A stretch of 64,000 nt of DNA from Opitutus terrae PB90-1 (GTDB lineage: Bacteria > Verrucomicrobiota > Verrucomicrobiia > Opitutales > Opitutaceae): assembly GCF_000019965.1 (NCBI RefSeq), contig NC_010571.1, positions 4,349,001 to 4,413,000 on the forward strand, given 5' to 3'. A model generated the notes under the pieces. The model was not told where the DNA came from. It saw only the letters and a program-made list of their open reading frames with translations, and searched no databases. Below are positions 1 to 8,545 of the stretch, piece after piece; positions within the stretch are counted from its first letter, which is position 1, and every line of letters begins with the position of its first letter. The position numbers and the translations under genes are program-made.

Positions 1-211
1 CCGGAATGGCCAACTTGATCCCGCTCGGCGTGCCGAGCGCCGGCGCTTCGGTCGCCATGTAGTTGTCGCCCTCGCCCGCGACCAATTCGAAGATCGTCGG
101 GTTCTCCTTCATCCGGTCGCTCAGCCCGTAGGTGAAATACAGCACCAGCGCGGCGAGCACGCCGTGCAGCGTCGCCGAAAGCAAAAAGGCACTGGGAGAG
201 GTCGCCCGCAT
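1..211 (-). CDS. TonB/TolA-like energy-transducing protein, N-terminal part (cut by window edge)
   Basis: Only the first 70 codons are visible; the gene runs off the left edge. The start ATG at 211 overlaps the exbD stop by one base (TGATG), so translation is probably coupled. The product begins MRATSPSAFLLSATLHGVLA and continues into one hydrophobic stretch, residues about 8-27, as in TonB or TolA proteins that anchor in the inner membrane by one N-terminal segment. A polar region rich in E, N and D follows. Position directly after exbB and exbD supports the third subunit of a TonB or Tol energy-transfer complex. The C-terminal domain that would separate TonB from TolA is outside the window. 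Confidence 0.6.
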   Translation of the reverse strand, partial: MRATSPSAFLLSATLHGVLAALVLYFTYGLSDRMKENPTIFELVAGEGDNYMATEAPALGTPSGIKLAIP

Positions 212-639
212 CAATCCGCCGTCTGGGTATCGAACGTGATTTTGGTCAACTCGTGTTTCTTGATCTCGTCCATCAAGCGCACGACCTGCTGCCACTGCAG
301 CGTCAGGTCCGCGCGAATCCGGATCACCGGCGGCTTCGGCCGCCGCGCCAGCTCCGCCAGCCGCGGGGCGAGTTCCTCAAAGGCCACGCGCGTCGAGCCG
401 AAGAAATAGTTGCCGCGCCGATCGATCGCGATCGCTTGAAAGGTCTGCTCCTTGTCCGGCTTCTCCTGCGCGCGCTTGGACTCCGCCGGGAGGTTCACCG
501 CGATCGACTGCTCCTGCTGCATCAGCGGCGTCGCAATCATGAAGATGATCAGCAGCATGAACCCGAGGTCGATCAGGTTCGTGACGTTGAGATCGGCGAT
601 CGGATGCGCCGTGCGCTGTCGTCGGAAATTTCGCGCCAT
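211..639 (-). CDS. exbD: ExbD/TolR-type biopolymer transport protein
   Basis: The 142-residue product has the usual ExbD/TolR length. A basic N-terminal tail is followed by a single membrane segment near residues 20-42 (core NLIDLGFMLLIIFMIATPLM), containing the conserved aspartate that takes part in proton coupling in this family. The periplasmic part ends with the typical region VIRIRADLTLQWQQVVRLMD. It lies 13 bases after exbB and overlaps the next gene by one base, so the three form one operon. The expected role is to work with ExbB and TonB (or TolQ and TolA) to convert the proton gradient into outer-membrane work. ExbD and TolR cannot be told apart from this alone. Confidence 0.88.
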   Translation of the reverse strand: MARNFRRQRTAHPIADLNVTNLIDLGFMLLIIFMIATPLMQQEQSIAVNLPAESKRAQEKPDKEQTFQAIAIDRRGNYFFGSTRVAFEELAPRLAELARRPKPPVIRIRADLTLQWQQVVRLMDEIKKHELTKITFDTQTAD

Positions 640-652
640 GGCCTGGGTCCGG

Positions 653-1357
653 TTACTTCGATTCGAGTTCGATCCGATCGGCGAGCGAGCTCGCGTAGTT
701 TTCCAATTCGGTGACCATCGCGCGCGTGTTGCCGAGCAGCAGATTGTAGCCGAACACCGACGGAATCGCCACCACCAGACCCGCGATCGTCGCGAGCATC
801 GCGCCGGACACGCCGGGCGCCAGCTGCTGGATGCCCGCGGTCTGCTGCGTCGCCACGGCGGCGAACGCCTCCATCACGCCCCACACCGTGCCGAGCAGTC
901 CGATGAACGGCGCGCCCGAGACGATCGACGCGAGAAAGATCATGCTCGATTCGTAGCGCAGCGTCTGCCGGGCGATCGCGCGCTGGATCGCGTTCTCCGC
1001 GTGCTCGAGCCGCGCTCGCCCGCTCATCTGCCCCTGCTCCTTGCTGATCGCCGCCGCGCGCCAGTAGCTCTCCACCGCGTCGGCGAACAGGTCGGCATAC
1101 GGGATCACGCGTTTGTTTCGAAACGACTCCGGCAGGTCGAGGAGCGTGCGCTGGTCGCGGAGGTGCGTCTCGAAGCTGTAGTTCAGGAGCCGCAAACGTT
1201 TCAGCTCAAAATGCTTTCCGAGCATGACCGTCCACGCCGCCAGGCTCGCGAGTCCCAGCCCGAGCACGATGACCTTGTCGACCGTTCCACAGCGCTCGAA
1301 AATCTCGATGATGTTTGCCGACGCCAGGACGGGGTGAAACAGCGGAAAAGCGGCCAT
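653..1357 (-). CDS. exbB: ExbB/TolQ/MotA-family proton channel protein
   Basis: The 234-residue product fits the ExbB/TolQ family. A first hydrophobic segment lies near residues 28-48 (VIVLGLGLASLAAWTVML). A cytoplasmic loop is followed by the conserved MotA/TolQ/ExbB block near residues 138-205, with IFLASIVSGAPFIGLLGTVW and SGAMLATIAGLVVAIPSVFG forming two membrane helices. It is first in the exbB-exbD-tonB-like operon and probably supplies the pentameric channel scaffold. The start at 1357 is the first ATG after a short intergenic space shared with the divergent sugar kinase gene. Confidence 0.88.
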   Translation of the reverse strand: MAAFPLFHPVLASANIIEIFERCGTVDKVIVLGLGLASLAAWTVMLGKHFELKRLRLLNYSFETHLRDQRTLLDLPESFRNKRVIPYADLFADAVESYWRAAAISKEQGQMSGRARLEHAENAIQRAIARQTLRYESSMIFLASIVSGAPFIGLLGTVWGVMEAFAAVATQQTAGIQQLAPGVSGAMLATIAGLVVAIPSVFGYNLLLGNTRAMVTELENYASSLADRIELESK

Positions 1358-1482
1358 GATGTAAAAGCTCAGAGTTGGAGGCTTTGGGCGGCGCGTTCAA
1401 CGGAAATTCCCGCGCGGCAGCACGCGATTCTGTTTGCCGCTCGGGCGCCGCAGTTTTTGCTGAACCTCCCTTCCTCTTTCAC

Positions 1483-2595
1483 ATGGAATTCAAAACCCGC
1501 ACCCTGCAGGAGCTCCGCGACCGCCGCAGCACGCTCTCCTCCAAGCAAGCGATTCTCGGGCTCGACGGTTTCGTCGACACCATCGTGACCCCCGTCGCGC
1601 TGCGGGCCGGCCAAGGCGAGAACTTCACCCCCATCTCCACCATCTCCGAGTTCGGCCAACGCATCGCCGCCGCCGCCGGCAAGAGCACGAACATCGAGTT
1701 CTATCCGCGGATGGACAAGCTCGGCGGCAACGGCCCGATCATGGCCAACGCGGTCCTCGCGCAGGGCGCACAGGTCACCTACCTCGGCGCACTCGGCACG
1801 CCGACAGTGCACCCGGTGTTCGCCGACCTCGCCAAGCGCGCGCACGCCGTCTCGCTCTGCGCCGCCGCATCGACCACGGCCGCCGAGTTCACCGACGGCA
1901 AGATCATGCTCGGCATGATGAAGAGCCTCGACGAGATCACGCCGCAGCGCATCGACGAGGTGATGGGCGCCGCCGCCTACCGCGCCGCCCTCGCCGCCTC
2001 CGATCTCGTTGCGCTGGTGAACTGGACGATGATCCCGAACATGAGCGCGATCTTTGACGATCTCGTCTCGCGCGTGCTGCCGCAGCTGCCAGTCAAACCG
2101 GGCCGGGTGTTCTTCTTCGATCTCGCCGATCCGGAAAAGCGCTCCAAGTCGGATCTCGTCTACGCGCTCGGTGTCATCGGCAAATTTGAGCAGTTCGGCC
2201 GCGTCACCCTCGGGCTCAACCTCAAGGAGGCGCAGCAGGTGTTCGCGGCGCTCGGCTTCGGCACCGAGTCCGAGAGCGAGGCCGGATTGCGCGCGATGGC
2301 GGACAAGATTCGCCGGCGGCTCGATCTCACCACGGTCGTGGTTCACCCCAAGGAATCCGCCGCCTGCGCCACGCGCGACGGCACCTGGTGGGTGCCCGGT
2401 CCGTACGCGGCCAAACCGCTCATCACCACCGGCGCCGGTGATCACTTCAACGCCGGCTTCGTCTCGGGCCAGCTCATGGCCCTCTCGCCCGAGGCCTGTC
2501 TCGGGCTGGGCGTCTGCACCAGCGGCCATTACGTCCGTACTGCGCAAAGCCCGACGCTGGGCGACCTCGAAACATTTCTCGCGAACTGGAAATAA
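1483..2595 (+). CDS. PfkB/ribokinase-family carbohydrate kinase
   Basis: The 370-residue product is a PfkB-type small-molecule kinase. The N-terminal glycine-rich region contains ILGLDGFVDTIVTP and, further in, KLGGNGPIMANAVLAQGAQV, matching the first PfkB signature. The C-terminal signature TTGAGDHFNAGFVSGQL carries the catalytic aspartate in the GAGD motif. The start at 1483 (MEFKTRTLQELRD) was chosen because the family-like sequence begins there; the frame is open upstream to 1375 but encodes nothing recognisable. The substrate cannot be read from sequence. It lies upstream of tmk in the same orientation with an 18-base gap and may be co-transcribed. Confidence 0.85.
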   Translation: MEFKTRTLQELRDRRSTLSSKQAILGLDGFVDTIVTPVALRAGQGENFTPISTISEFGQRIAAAAGKSTNIEFYPRMDKLGGNGPIMANAVLAQGAQVTYLGALGTPTVHPVFADLAKRAHAVSLCAAASTTAAEFTDGKIMLGMMKSLDEITPQRIDEVMGAAAYRAALAASDLVALVNWTMIPNMSAIFDDLVSRVLPQLPVKPGRVFFFDLADPEKRSKSDLVYALGVIGKFEQFGRVTLGLNLKEAQQVFAALGFGTESESEAGLRAMADKIRRRLDLTTVVVHPKESAACATRDGTWWVPGPYAAKPLITTGAGDHFNAGFVSGQLMALSPEACLGLGVCTSGHYVRTAQSPTLGDLETFLANWK

Positions 2596-2613
2596 CTTCC
2601 CCAGAATCCGTCC

Positions 2614-3264
2614 ATGCCCCCGCTGAAATCCAAACCCACCGGCAAGCTCATTTCATTCGAAGGCTCCGAAGGCAGCGGCAAGTCGACGCAGATGTCGATG
2701 CTCGCCGCGCGGCTGCAGAAAGACGGGCGCGACGTCGTCACGACGCGCGAACCCGGCGGCACGGAAATCGGTGAGCAGGTCCGCAACATCATCGTCCACA
2801 ACTCCCGCGGCGACGAGATGTGCGCCGAGACCGAGTTGCTCCTTTTCGCCGCCGCGCGCGCGCAACTCGTCCGCGAGGTCATCGCCCCCGCGATGCAGAA
2901 GGGTTCGATCGTGCTGAGCGATCGGTATCTCGATTCTTCGACCGTCTACCAAGGCATCGGCCGCAATCTCGCCGCCGATCCCGTCGCGCAGATCAATCGT
3001 TTCGCCGTCGGCAACGTCATGCCCGACCTGACGATCGTCATCGACGTACCGGCGGAGGTGGGCCTCGCGCGGATTCGCCAGCGCGCCTCGGACCTGCCCG
3101 ACCGGATGGAGCGCGAGAACATCGATTTCTACAAAAAGGTGCGCGACGGCTATCTCGTCCTCGCGAAAGGCATGGCGGACCGTTTCGTCGTGATCGACGG
3201 CACGCAGACGCAGGACGTGGTGTCGAAAAAAATCTTCGCCGCCGTCAAAGAGCGGCTGGGGTGA
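2614..3264 (+). CDS. tmk: Thymidylate kinase
   Basis: The 216-residue product phosphorylates dTMP to dTDP in dTTP synthesis. It shows the P-loop FEGSEGSGKST near residue 15, the DR(Y/H) motif in LSDRYLDSSTVYQG with the substrate-binding arginine, the upstream TREPGGTEIGE motif, and a lid region LARIRQRASDLPDRME. Length and motif order match bacterial Tmk. It is followed by the DNA polymerase III delta' gene after a 157-base gap; tmk-holB adjacency is common in bacteria and supports both assignments. Confidence 0.95.
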   Translation: MPPLKSKPTGKLISFEGSEGSGKSTQMSMLAARLQKDGRDVVTTREPGGTEIGEQVRNIIVHNSRGDEMCAETELLLFAAARAQLVREVIAPAMQKGSIVLSDRYLDSSTVYQGIGRNLAADPVAQINRFAVGNVMPDLTIVIDVPAEVGLARIRQRASDLPDRMERENIDFYKKVRDGYLVLAKGMADRFVVIDGTQTQDVVSKKIFAAVKERLG

Positions 3265-3421
3265 GAGCGAGTTGAGAGCTGAGAGCTGAGGGTTGAGAGC
3301 CAGGCCAGCGCGTGCAGCCGCCGCGCTCTGACTCGACGCGATCCTCCCAGCGGTTTCATGTTCGCTTCCGCCGCGGTGGTTCGGTCTCTCAACCCTCATC
3401 CCTCAACTCTCAACTCATCTC
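3265..3421. repeat. Inverted pair of 7-bp (heptad) repeats between tmk and holB
   Basis: Immediately after the tmk stop there are about four copies of a 7-base unit of the form GAGNTGA (positions about 3267-3300). Near 3385-3420, just before the next gene, the complementary version (units such as CTCAACC and CTCAACT) appears in the opposite orientation. The two blocks can pair with each other across about 85 bases. Similar degenerate heptads occur at 47184-47220 and 54798-54827. Confidence 0.6.
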
Positions 3422-4384
3422 ATGCCCCATTCCCCCTGGCCGCCGACGCTCTTAGGCACGCCCACCGTGGCGGTGATCGAGCGCGCGATCGAGCGCCAGC
3501 GGCTGTCGCACAGCCTGCTGCTGCACGGCGACGACTTCGACACGCTGCTGCGCGTCGCGCACGCGATCACGGACCGGTTGCTCACGCCGGACCCGACCGG
3601 AAGCGCGCACCATTTCCCGCCGGAGCAGCATCCCGACTGCCACGCGCTGCGGCCCGCCGGCAAGATGCGGCAGATTTCCGCCGAAGCCACGCGCAACCTC
3701 ATCAGCCAGGTGCAGGTCTCCGCCACGGTGTCCAAGCGCAAGGTCGCGATCATCCATGAAGCCGATCGGATGAACGTCCCCGCGGCCAACGTCTTTCTCA
3801 AAACGCTCGAAGAGCCGCCGGCCAACACGACGCTGCTCCTGTTGACAACCCGGCCGTACGCGCTGCTGCCGACGATCCGCAGCCGCGTGCTGCATTTTCG
3901 TTTTCCCAGCGCCACGACCGCGCTCGCCGCCGACGGATGGACGCCCTGGCTCGACGACTACCGCGCGTGGCTGAGCCGGCTCGTCGAGGGCACCACGCAC
4001 AAGTCCACGGTCGCCGATCATCTTTTCACCGTCTACGGCCTCGTCGCGCGGTTCAGTGCGGTGCTGGACGCCGCCACCGAGGTCGTCTGGAAACAGGAGA
4101 AGGAAAAACTTCCGGCCGAACTGGACGACGACGAGCAGGTCGCGATCGAGACGGGCATCGCGAACGGGCTGCGCGCGCGGTTGTTCACGGAAATCGAGCA
4201 AGCCACGCGCACCTTCGCGCTGCCGCGACTCGAAGCGGCCACGGCGGAGCCGACGCGCCGCGCGTTGGTCGCGGCGGTCGCCCAACTGGAGCACGACGTC
4301 GGTCTGCTGCGCCTCAATCTGAACGAAGCCACCGCACTTGAGCACTTCCTGCTCTCCTCGCTCCGGATCTGGTCCAGGCGGTGA
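3422..4384 (+). CDS. holB: DNA polymerase III delta' subunit (clamp-loader)
   Basis: The 320-residue product is an AAA+-fold clamp-loader subunit. Visible features are the DnaX/HolB-like segment KRKVAIIHEADRMNVPAANV (Walker B region, here HEADRM), then FLKTLEEPPANTTLLLLTTR and LLPTIRSRVLHFRF, which hold the sensor 1 and SRC (arginine finger) motifs. The usual zinc-binding Cys cluster is not evident and the P-loop is degenerate, as expected for delta'. The C-terminal part is alpha-helical. Context after tmk agrees. An alternative label is a generic DnaX-like ATPase, but the TLEEPP and SRC motifs favour delta'. Confidence 0.85.
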   Translation: MPHSPWPPTLLGTPTVAVIERAIERQRLSHSLLLHGDDFDTLLRVAHAITDRLLTPDPTGSAHHFPPEQHPDCHALRPAGKMRQISAEATRNLISQVQVSATVSKRKVAIIHEADRMNVPAANVFLKTLEEPPANTTLLLLTTRPYALLPTIRSRVLHFRFPSATTALAADGWTPWLDDYRAWLSRLVEGTTHKSTVADHLFTVYGLVARFSAVLDAATEVVWKQEKEKLPAELDDDEQVAIETGIANGLRARLFTEIEQATRTFALPRLEAATAEPTRRALVAAVAQLEHDVGLLRLNLNEATALEHFLLSSLRIWSRR

Positions 4385-4436
4385 CGCGCGCCACGGCGGT
4401 CGAACCTTCGTGCTGTCGAGGTCGCGCGCGTATGAG

Positions 4437-4862
4437 TCAGACAAGCGAGCTCGGGAAGAACTCACGAAGAAACGCGGCGGTTTCATCCGAGAGGCCGACG
4501 ATCTTGTTCGTCGCTTGGCGATAGAATTTGAAATTGAGCTCGGTCTCGGGACGTCCGTCGCCCTAGTTGGAGAAAGGCTTGAGCTCACTCCGCCCCAAAC
4601 GCCGCTGCGCGGACGCGGTGCGCCGGACGGTAATGCTCACGCGCGGTGTTTGCCGGGCGACGCCGGATTTTCTGGCAACCGCCCTCGCCGAAGTGACGAC
4701 ACCGCTCGCGACGAGTCCCGCGCCGCCTTCATTCTCGCTCGCAAAGATGAAAATCGTGTCCCTTTCGCCGATGTATTTGCCGCCATACATCGTCTTCTGC
4801 GCGGGGAAAACATACGTCCTCGCCCGCGGATCGCTCAGTTCGGCTTTGATCGCGAAAGCCAT
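4437..4862 (-). pseudogene. Unknown conserved-looking protein interrupted by an in-frame TAG
   Basis: Reading from ATG 4862, 99 codons encode a protein-like sequence (AFAIKAELSDPRARTYVFPA near the start, then GGKYIGERDTIFIFASENEG). An in-frame TAG follows at 4563-4565. The same frame then continues for 41 more codons with equally protein-like sequence (GDGRPETELNFKFYRQATNK, then IVGLSDETAAFLREFF) to TGA at 4437. Continuity of frame and composition suggests a single gene of about 140 residues with a nonsense mutation, a sequencing error, or recoding. A start at 4871 is also possible; the 4862 start has a GAGAG stretch just upstream. The family was not recognised. Confidence 0.5.
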
Positions 4863-5020
4863 GGCTCTCATGCCCGCAAGATTGGAGACTTTGTGCGCAC
4901 TTCAAGTGCCATGCGTGTCGAGCGGACGCCGGCACACCAACCTTCGGCACCGGCGTCGTAGTTCCCGCGGCAACATTTTTCGCGATTGCCGCGCTTTCCG
5001 CACCGGCGTTACTTCCCCTC

Positions 5021-5692
5021 GTGGCCGGCATGTCTTCACCGCTCGTTCCAACCTCCTCCGGTCGTCTCGCTTTTTTCCTGCGACTGTGGCCCGTGTTCAT
5101 CGCGCTGCTGCTCGCGGGTTGTAGGGCGTCTGACGATGCGACGAAAAATCCCGCCGCGTTCGTCGTGCGGATCCAGCCCGCTGACTTCGCCGCCGCCGAA
5201 CTTCCCTTCGAGGAACCCCTCTCGCGCAACTACGAACTCGTGTTCCTGCGCACCGACTTTGGCCAACCTGTATCCGCGCTGGCCTTGCGAGCGCTGCCCG
5301 GTGGGGCCTACGAGCTTTACTTCGGCGCGAAGGATGCCGGTGGGCAGTGGCAGAAGATCACCACGGAGCTGGAGCAGGACGTAGGGCAGCAGGTGCTCCG
5401 GGCCGCGGAACTCCGCCTCCACCGCCGGATCTTCGTGGAAGGCCAGCGGCACGACGTGGCCAAGAACGATGGCGATCTCTGGGTGCAACAACGCTTCGCT
5501 GATGGCCGAATCGCCGCGGCGCTGATCCCGTTCAACGCCACCGTCGGTAATCCCGACGCCCAAGCGTTCGTCGACGATCTGCTTGGCACGCTGCAAAAAC
5601 TCGCCCACGTCGATCCCGCCGACCGCGGCGAACTGCTCACGCGGCTGGATCAGATCGCGACCGGCATCATCCTCGCGGAAACGCCGCAGTAG
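5021..5692 (+). CDS. Putative lipoprotein of unknown function
   Basis: The 223-residue product has a positively charged start, a hydrophobic core and a lipobox ending LLLAGC near residues 30-35, so it is very probably lipid-modified and membrane-anchored. The mature part (ELVFLRTDFGQPVSALALRA, later LWVQQRFADGRIAAALIPFN) is soluble and has no motif I recognise. ATG at 5030 (MSSPLVPTSS) is an equally likely start. The gene stands alone between the broken minus-strand gene and a hairpin repeat at 5709-5757. Confidence 0.65.
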   Translation: MAGMSSPLVPTSSGRLAFFLRLWPVFIALLLAGCRASDDATKNPAAFVVRIQPADFAAAELPFEEPLSRNYELVFLRTDFGQPVSALALRALPGGAYELYFGAKDAGGQWQKITTELEQDVGQQVLRAAELRLHRRIFVEGQRHDVAKNDGDLWVQQRFADGRIAAALIPFNATVGNPDAQAFVDDLLGTLQKLAHVDPADRGELLTRLDQIATGIILAETPQ

Positions 5693-5708
5693 AGCGTGCG
5701 GTGCGACT

Positions 5709-5757
5709 TGTAGCCGGAGTCGGTGACTCCGGGCCGGGCTCACCGAGCCCGGCTACA
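5709..5757. repeat. Two-hairpin interspersed element, family A copy 1
   Basis: The outer inverted repeat TGTAG/CTACA encloses two perfect hairpins with 3-base loops: CCGGAGTC-GGT-GACTCCGG and GCCGGGCTC-ACC-GAGCCCGGC. The two loops are complementary, so the element is a palindrome of palindromes. It lies just after the lipoprotein gene and before the end of the convergent GH15 gene, where it could also act as a bidirectional terminator. Confidence 0.75.
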
Positions 5758-5813
5758 CGATGGCGCGACCTGCTCCGGAGTTTGTCGCTGTCCGCGGACG
5801 CTCGCGAACGGTC

Positions 5814-7619
5814 TCAATGTTCCGACTCGGAACTACGGCCCGCCGCGGGCCCCACCGCCCCCCGCGAGAGATTCTGCGCCGAGTTGATCAGCCCGATGTG
5901 CGAGAATGCCTGCGGAAAATTGCCGACCAGCCGGCGATGCCCCGGATCGTATTCCTCCGCGAGCAGCCCGAGCCCGTTGCGCAGGCCCAGCAGCCGCTCA
6001 AACAGCTCGTGGGCCTCCCGCTCCCGACCGATCAGCTTCAGGCAATCCACCAGCCAGAATGAACACGGCAAAAACGCCCCCTCGCCTGGCGGTAATCCGT
6101 CGACGTTCCCCGAGCGCAGCGGATGATAGCGATAGACCAGCCCGTCCTGCACGAGCTCGCGCTGGATGGCCTCGACCGTTCCGACGACGCGCGGATCACG
6201 CGCCGGCAGGAACCCGACCAGCGGCATCATCAGCAAACTCGCATCCAGCAAATCGGCGCCGTAGTACTGCGTGAACGCCTGCCGCTGCTTGTTGTATCCG
6301 TGTTCGCAGACGTCGGTGTGGATCTCCTCCCGCGCCCGGCTCCAGCCTTCAAGGTCGCCCGGCAGGTCGAACTGCTCGATCGCCTTCACCGCGCGGTCGA
6401 GGGCCACCCACGCCATCACCTTCGAATGGGTGAAATGCCGCCGCGGCCCGCGGATTTCCCAAATGCCCTCGTCGGGTTCGCGCCAGTTTTTAACCACGAA
6501 ATCCACGAGGTGCCGCTGCAGGCTCCACGAGTGCGGGCCCAGCCTCAGCCCGACTTTGCGCGCGAGGTGCATCGCATCCAGCACCTCCCCGTAGATGTCC
6601 AACTGGAACTGCGCGGACGCGGCGTTGCCGATCCGCACCGGCCGCGAACCTTCGAAGCCGGCAAGATGTGGGAGCTCCAGCTCCGTCAGCGTGCGCTCGC
6701 CCGCCGCGCCAAACATGATCTGGAGCTGCGCGGGATCGCCCGCCACCGCGCGCAGCAGCCAGTCGCCCCACGCCGCCGCCTCCTCGGTGTAGCCCGCCTC
6801 CATGAACGAATACAGCGTGAACGTCGCGTCGCGCAGCCAGCAGTAGCGGTAGTCCCAGTTGCGCACGCCGCCGATCTGCTCCGGCAGCGAAGTGGTCGCC
6901 GCGGCGAGGATCCCGCCCGTCGGCGCGTAGGTCAGTCCTTTCAACGTGATCAACGACCGGACCACCGCGTCGCGCCATTCGCCGCGATACGTGCAGCGCG
7001 ACACCCACTCGCGCCAGAACAGTTGCGTGCGCTCGAGCGCGCGCAGCGGATCGATCGGATCCGGCTGCGGCGTGTGCGAGGGAAACCAGCTCAGCACGAA
7101 TGGCACTTTGTCGCCTTCGTGCACCACGAACTCTGCCACCGTGGACAACTGCTCGCCGTGCGTCGGCACATTCGTGCGCAACACCACCGCGTCCGGTCCG
7201 GCCACCGCCATCATCCCGCCGCCGTCGGCATGTCGCACCCAGGGAATCGTGCGGCCGTAATCCATCCGGATCACCAGCCGCAGCGCCATCGGCACCGAGC
7301 CCCGAACGCCCTGCACCACGCGCACGAGGTCGCGTCGCGAGCGGCCGGGCGGCATGCAGTCGATCACGCGCACCACCCCCGAGGAAGTCTCGAATTCGGT
7401 TTCGAGCACGAGCGTGTCAGGCTGATAACTCTGTCCCGAGCGGATCGCGGGCTCGCGCGGCGCGATCCGCCAGCAGCCGTTGTTCTCGTCCCCCAGCAAC
7501 GCTGCAAACACTGCCTGCGAGTCGGCGCGCGGCAGGCACAGCCAGTCGACGGAACCGTTGACCCCGACGAGCGCGCAGGTGTGCAGGTCGCCGATGAATC
7601 CGTAGCACTCGAGATTCAT
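5814..7619 (-). CDS. Glycoside hydrolase family 15 protein (glucoamylase/trehalase-like)
   Basis: The 601-residue product matches the cytoplasmic GH15 family that cleaves terminal alpha-linked glucose from maltodextrin or trehalose. The N-terminus (YGFIGDLHTCALVGVNGSVD, then WLCLPRADS) is the characteristic beta-sandwich opening. The (alpha/alpha)6 barrel carries the signature VRNWDYRYCWLRDATFTLYS, and near the C-terminus GLLAEEYDP supplies the likely catalytic base, followed by NFPQAFSHIGLINSA. No signal peptide is seen, so it is probably cytosolic. Glucan versus trehalose specificity cannot be decided. It is divergently oriented to the sorted surface protein gene. Confidence 0.9.
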   Translation of the reverse strand: MNLECYGFIGDLHTCALVGVNGSVDWLCLPRADSQAVFAALLGDENNGCWRIAPREPAIRSGQSYQPDTLVLETEFETSSGVVRVIDCMPPGRSRRDLVRVVQGVRGSVPMALRLVIRMDYGRTIPWVRHADGGGMMAVAGPDAVVLRTNVPTHGEQLSTVAEFVVHEGDKVPFVLSWFPSHTPQPDPIDPLRALERTQLFWREWVSRCTYRGEWRDAVVRSLITLKGLTYAPTGGILAAATTSLPEQIGGVRNWDYRYCWLRDATFTLYSFMEAGYTEEAAAWGDWLLRAVAGDPAQLQIMFGAAGERTLTELELPHLAGFEGSRPVRIGNAASAQFQLDIYGEVLDAMHLARKVGLRLGPHSWSLQRHLVDFVVKNWREPDEGIWEIRGPRRHFTHSKVMAWVALDRAVKAIEQFDLPGDLEGWSRAREEIHTDVCEHGYNKQRQAFTQYYGADLLDASLLMMPLVGFLPARDPRVVGTVEAIQRELVQDGLVYRYHPLRSGNVDGLPPGEGAFLPCSFWLVDCLKLIGREREAHELFERLLGLRNGLGLLAEEYDPGHRRLVGNFPQAFSHIGLINSAQNLSRGAVGPAAGRSSESEH

Positions 7620-7849
7620 CGCCCGTCGCCTCCGCTTGCGCTTTTCGGTCGCATCGTCCTCCCTTCGTCAACCAACGGCCGCGCTGGTTTCACGGCGCCG
7701 CGGTTTCCGCTCCCCCATGCCGTATCGGGCGTTCCCGCACATGCGGAAGGGTGTTTTTCGACGGAACATTGCATTGCCGTGTTCCCGGGCGCCGCGACAC
7801 CTTGGGACATCACCCCGGCCCCCGGTGGGGCCGGAGTTCCCAACCCACT

Positions 7850-8545
7850 ATGAAATCGCTCGTTCGTTCGCTGCTCCTCCTGCCGACGACAGCGCTGGTA
7901 TGCCTCACTGCGGCCCACGCCCAGCTGACGCTCACTGGCTCGTCGCACGGAGTGTTTACGGGGCCCACCGGCCTCTTTAACTCGATAACCAACGGGCCGG
8001 TCGAGTCCTCGTTCACGACTGGCTGGCCCTTCCCAACCAAGATCACGTTCACCGGCGACACCTTCGCTGCCGTGGGCAATGGCGACACCTTCGATCTCGG
8101 TCAGGTGAAGATCAAGAATGGCATCACGCTCTTCGGCACTGCGGCGGCCGACGCCCAGATGGATCTCTATCTGGACGTTCCCGGTCATGCCGTGAGCGAC
8201 TTCAAGCTGACGACCTTGCTGTTCGCGATCACCAACACGCCGAACATCCCGAACTGGCAGCCGGACCTCTACTACATCGGTTACACGGCCCCGGCGCTGC
8301 TGAACATCGACGGCACCTACGTCACGTTCGACATCGGATTCACCGATCCGGACTTCAACGTGCCGCCCGGTGAACCCGTGAGCGAAAAGCACAAGGATAA
8401 GGTCGGCCTGTATGCGACCGTCGCGTTCTCCGATCCGGTTATTACGCCGGTTCCTGAAGCCTCCACCTACGCCGTTTTCGCGGCGCTGGGCCTGCTCGGC
8501 TTCGTCGCGATTCGCCGTTCCCGCACGCGTCCGCTCGCCGCCTGA
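7850..8545 (+). CDS. Choice-of-anchor K-type exported protein with VPEP C-terminal sorting signal
   Basis: The 231-residue product starts MKSLVRSLLLLPTTALVCLT and has a typical cleavable signal peptide ending in AHAQ. The mature region (TLTGSSHGVFTGPTG, FTGDTFAAVGNGDTFDLGQV) resembles the choice-of-anchor K family. The tail VPEASTYAVFAALGLLGFVA followed by IRRSR is a VPEP/PEP-CTERM-like signal: motif, membrane helix, basic end. Such proteins are exported and processed by an exosortase. The ATG at 7850 was chosen because it begins the signal peptide. The function of the mature domain is unknown. Confidence 0.75.
   Translation: MKSLVRSLLLLPTTALVCLTAAHAQLTLTGSSHGVFTGPTGLFNSITNGPVESSFTTGWPFPTKITFTGDTFAAVGNGDTFDLGQVKIKNGITLFGTAAADAQMDLYLDVPGHAVSDFKLTTLLFAITNTPNIPNWQPDLYYIGYTAPALLNIDGTYVTFDIGFTDPDFNVPPGEPVSEKHKDKVGLYATVAFSDPVITPVPEASTYAVFAALGLLGFVAIRRSRTRPLAA

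Noticed and set aside
1369-2547. Minus-strand open frame of 392 codons
   Set aside because: Antisense to the PfkB kinase, with no recognisable domain.
4872-4930. 14-codon leader peptide overlapping the start of the broken gene
   Set aside because: A possible MALEVRTKSPILRA frame exists, but nothing shows it is translated; easily chance.
6123-7853. Plus-strand open frame of 576 codons
   Set aside because: Antisense to the GH15 gene; low-complexity Arg/His/Pro composition.
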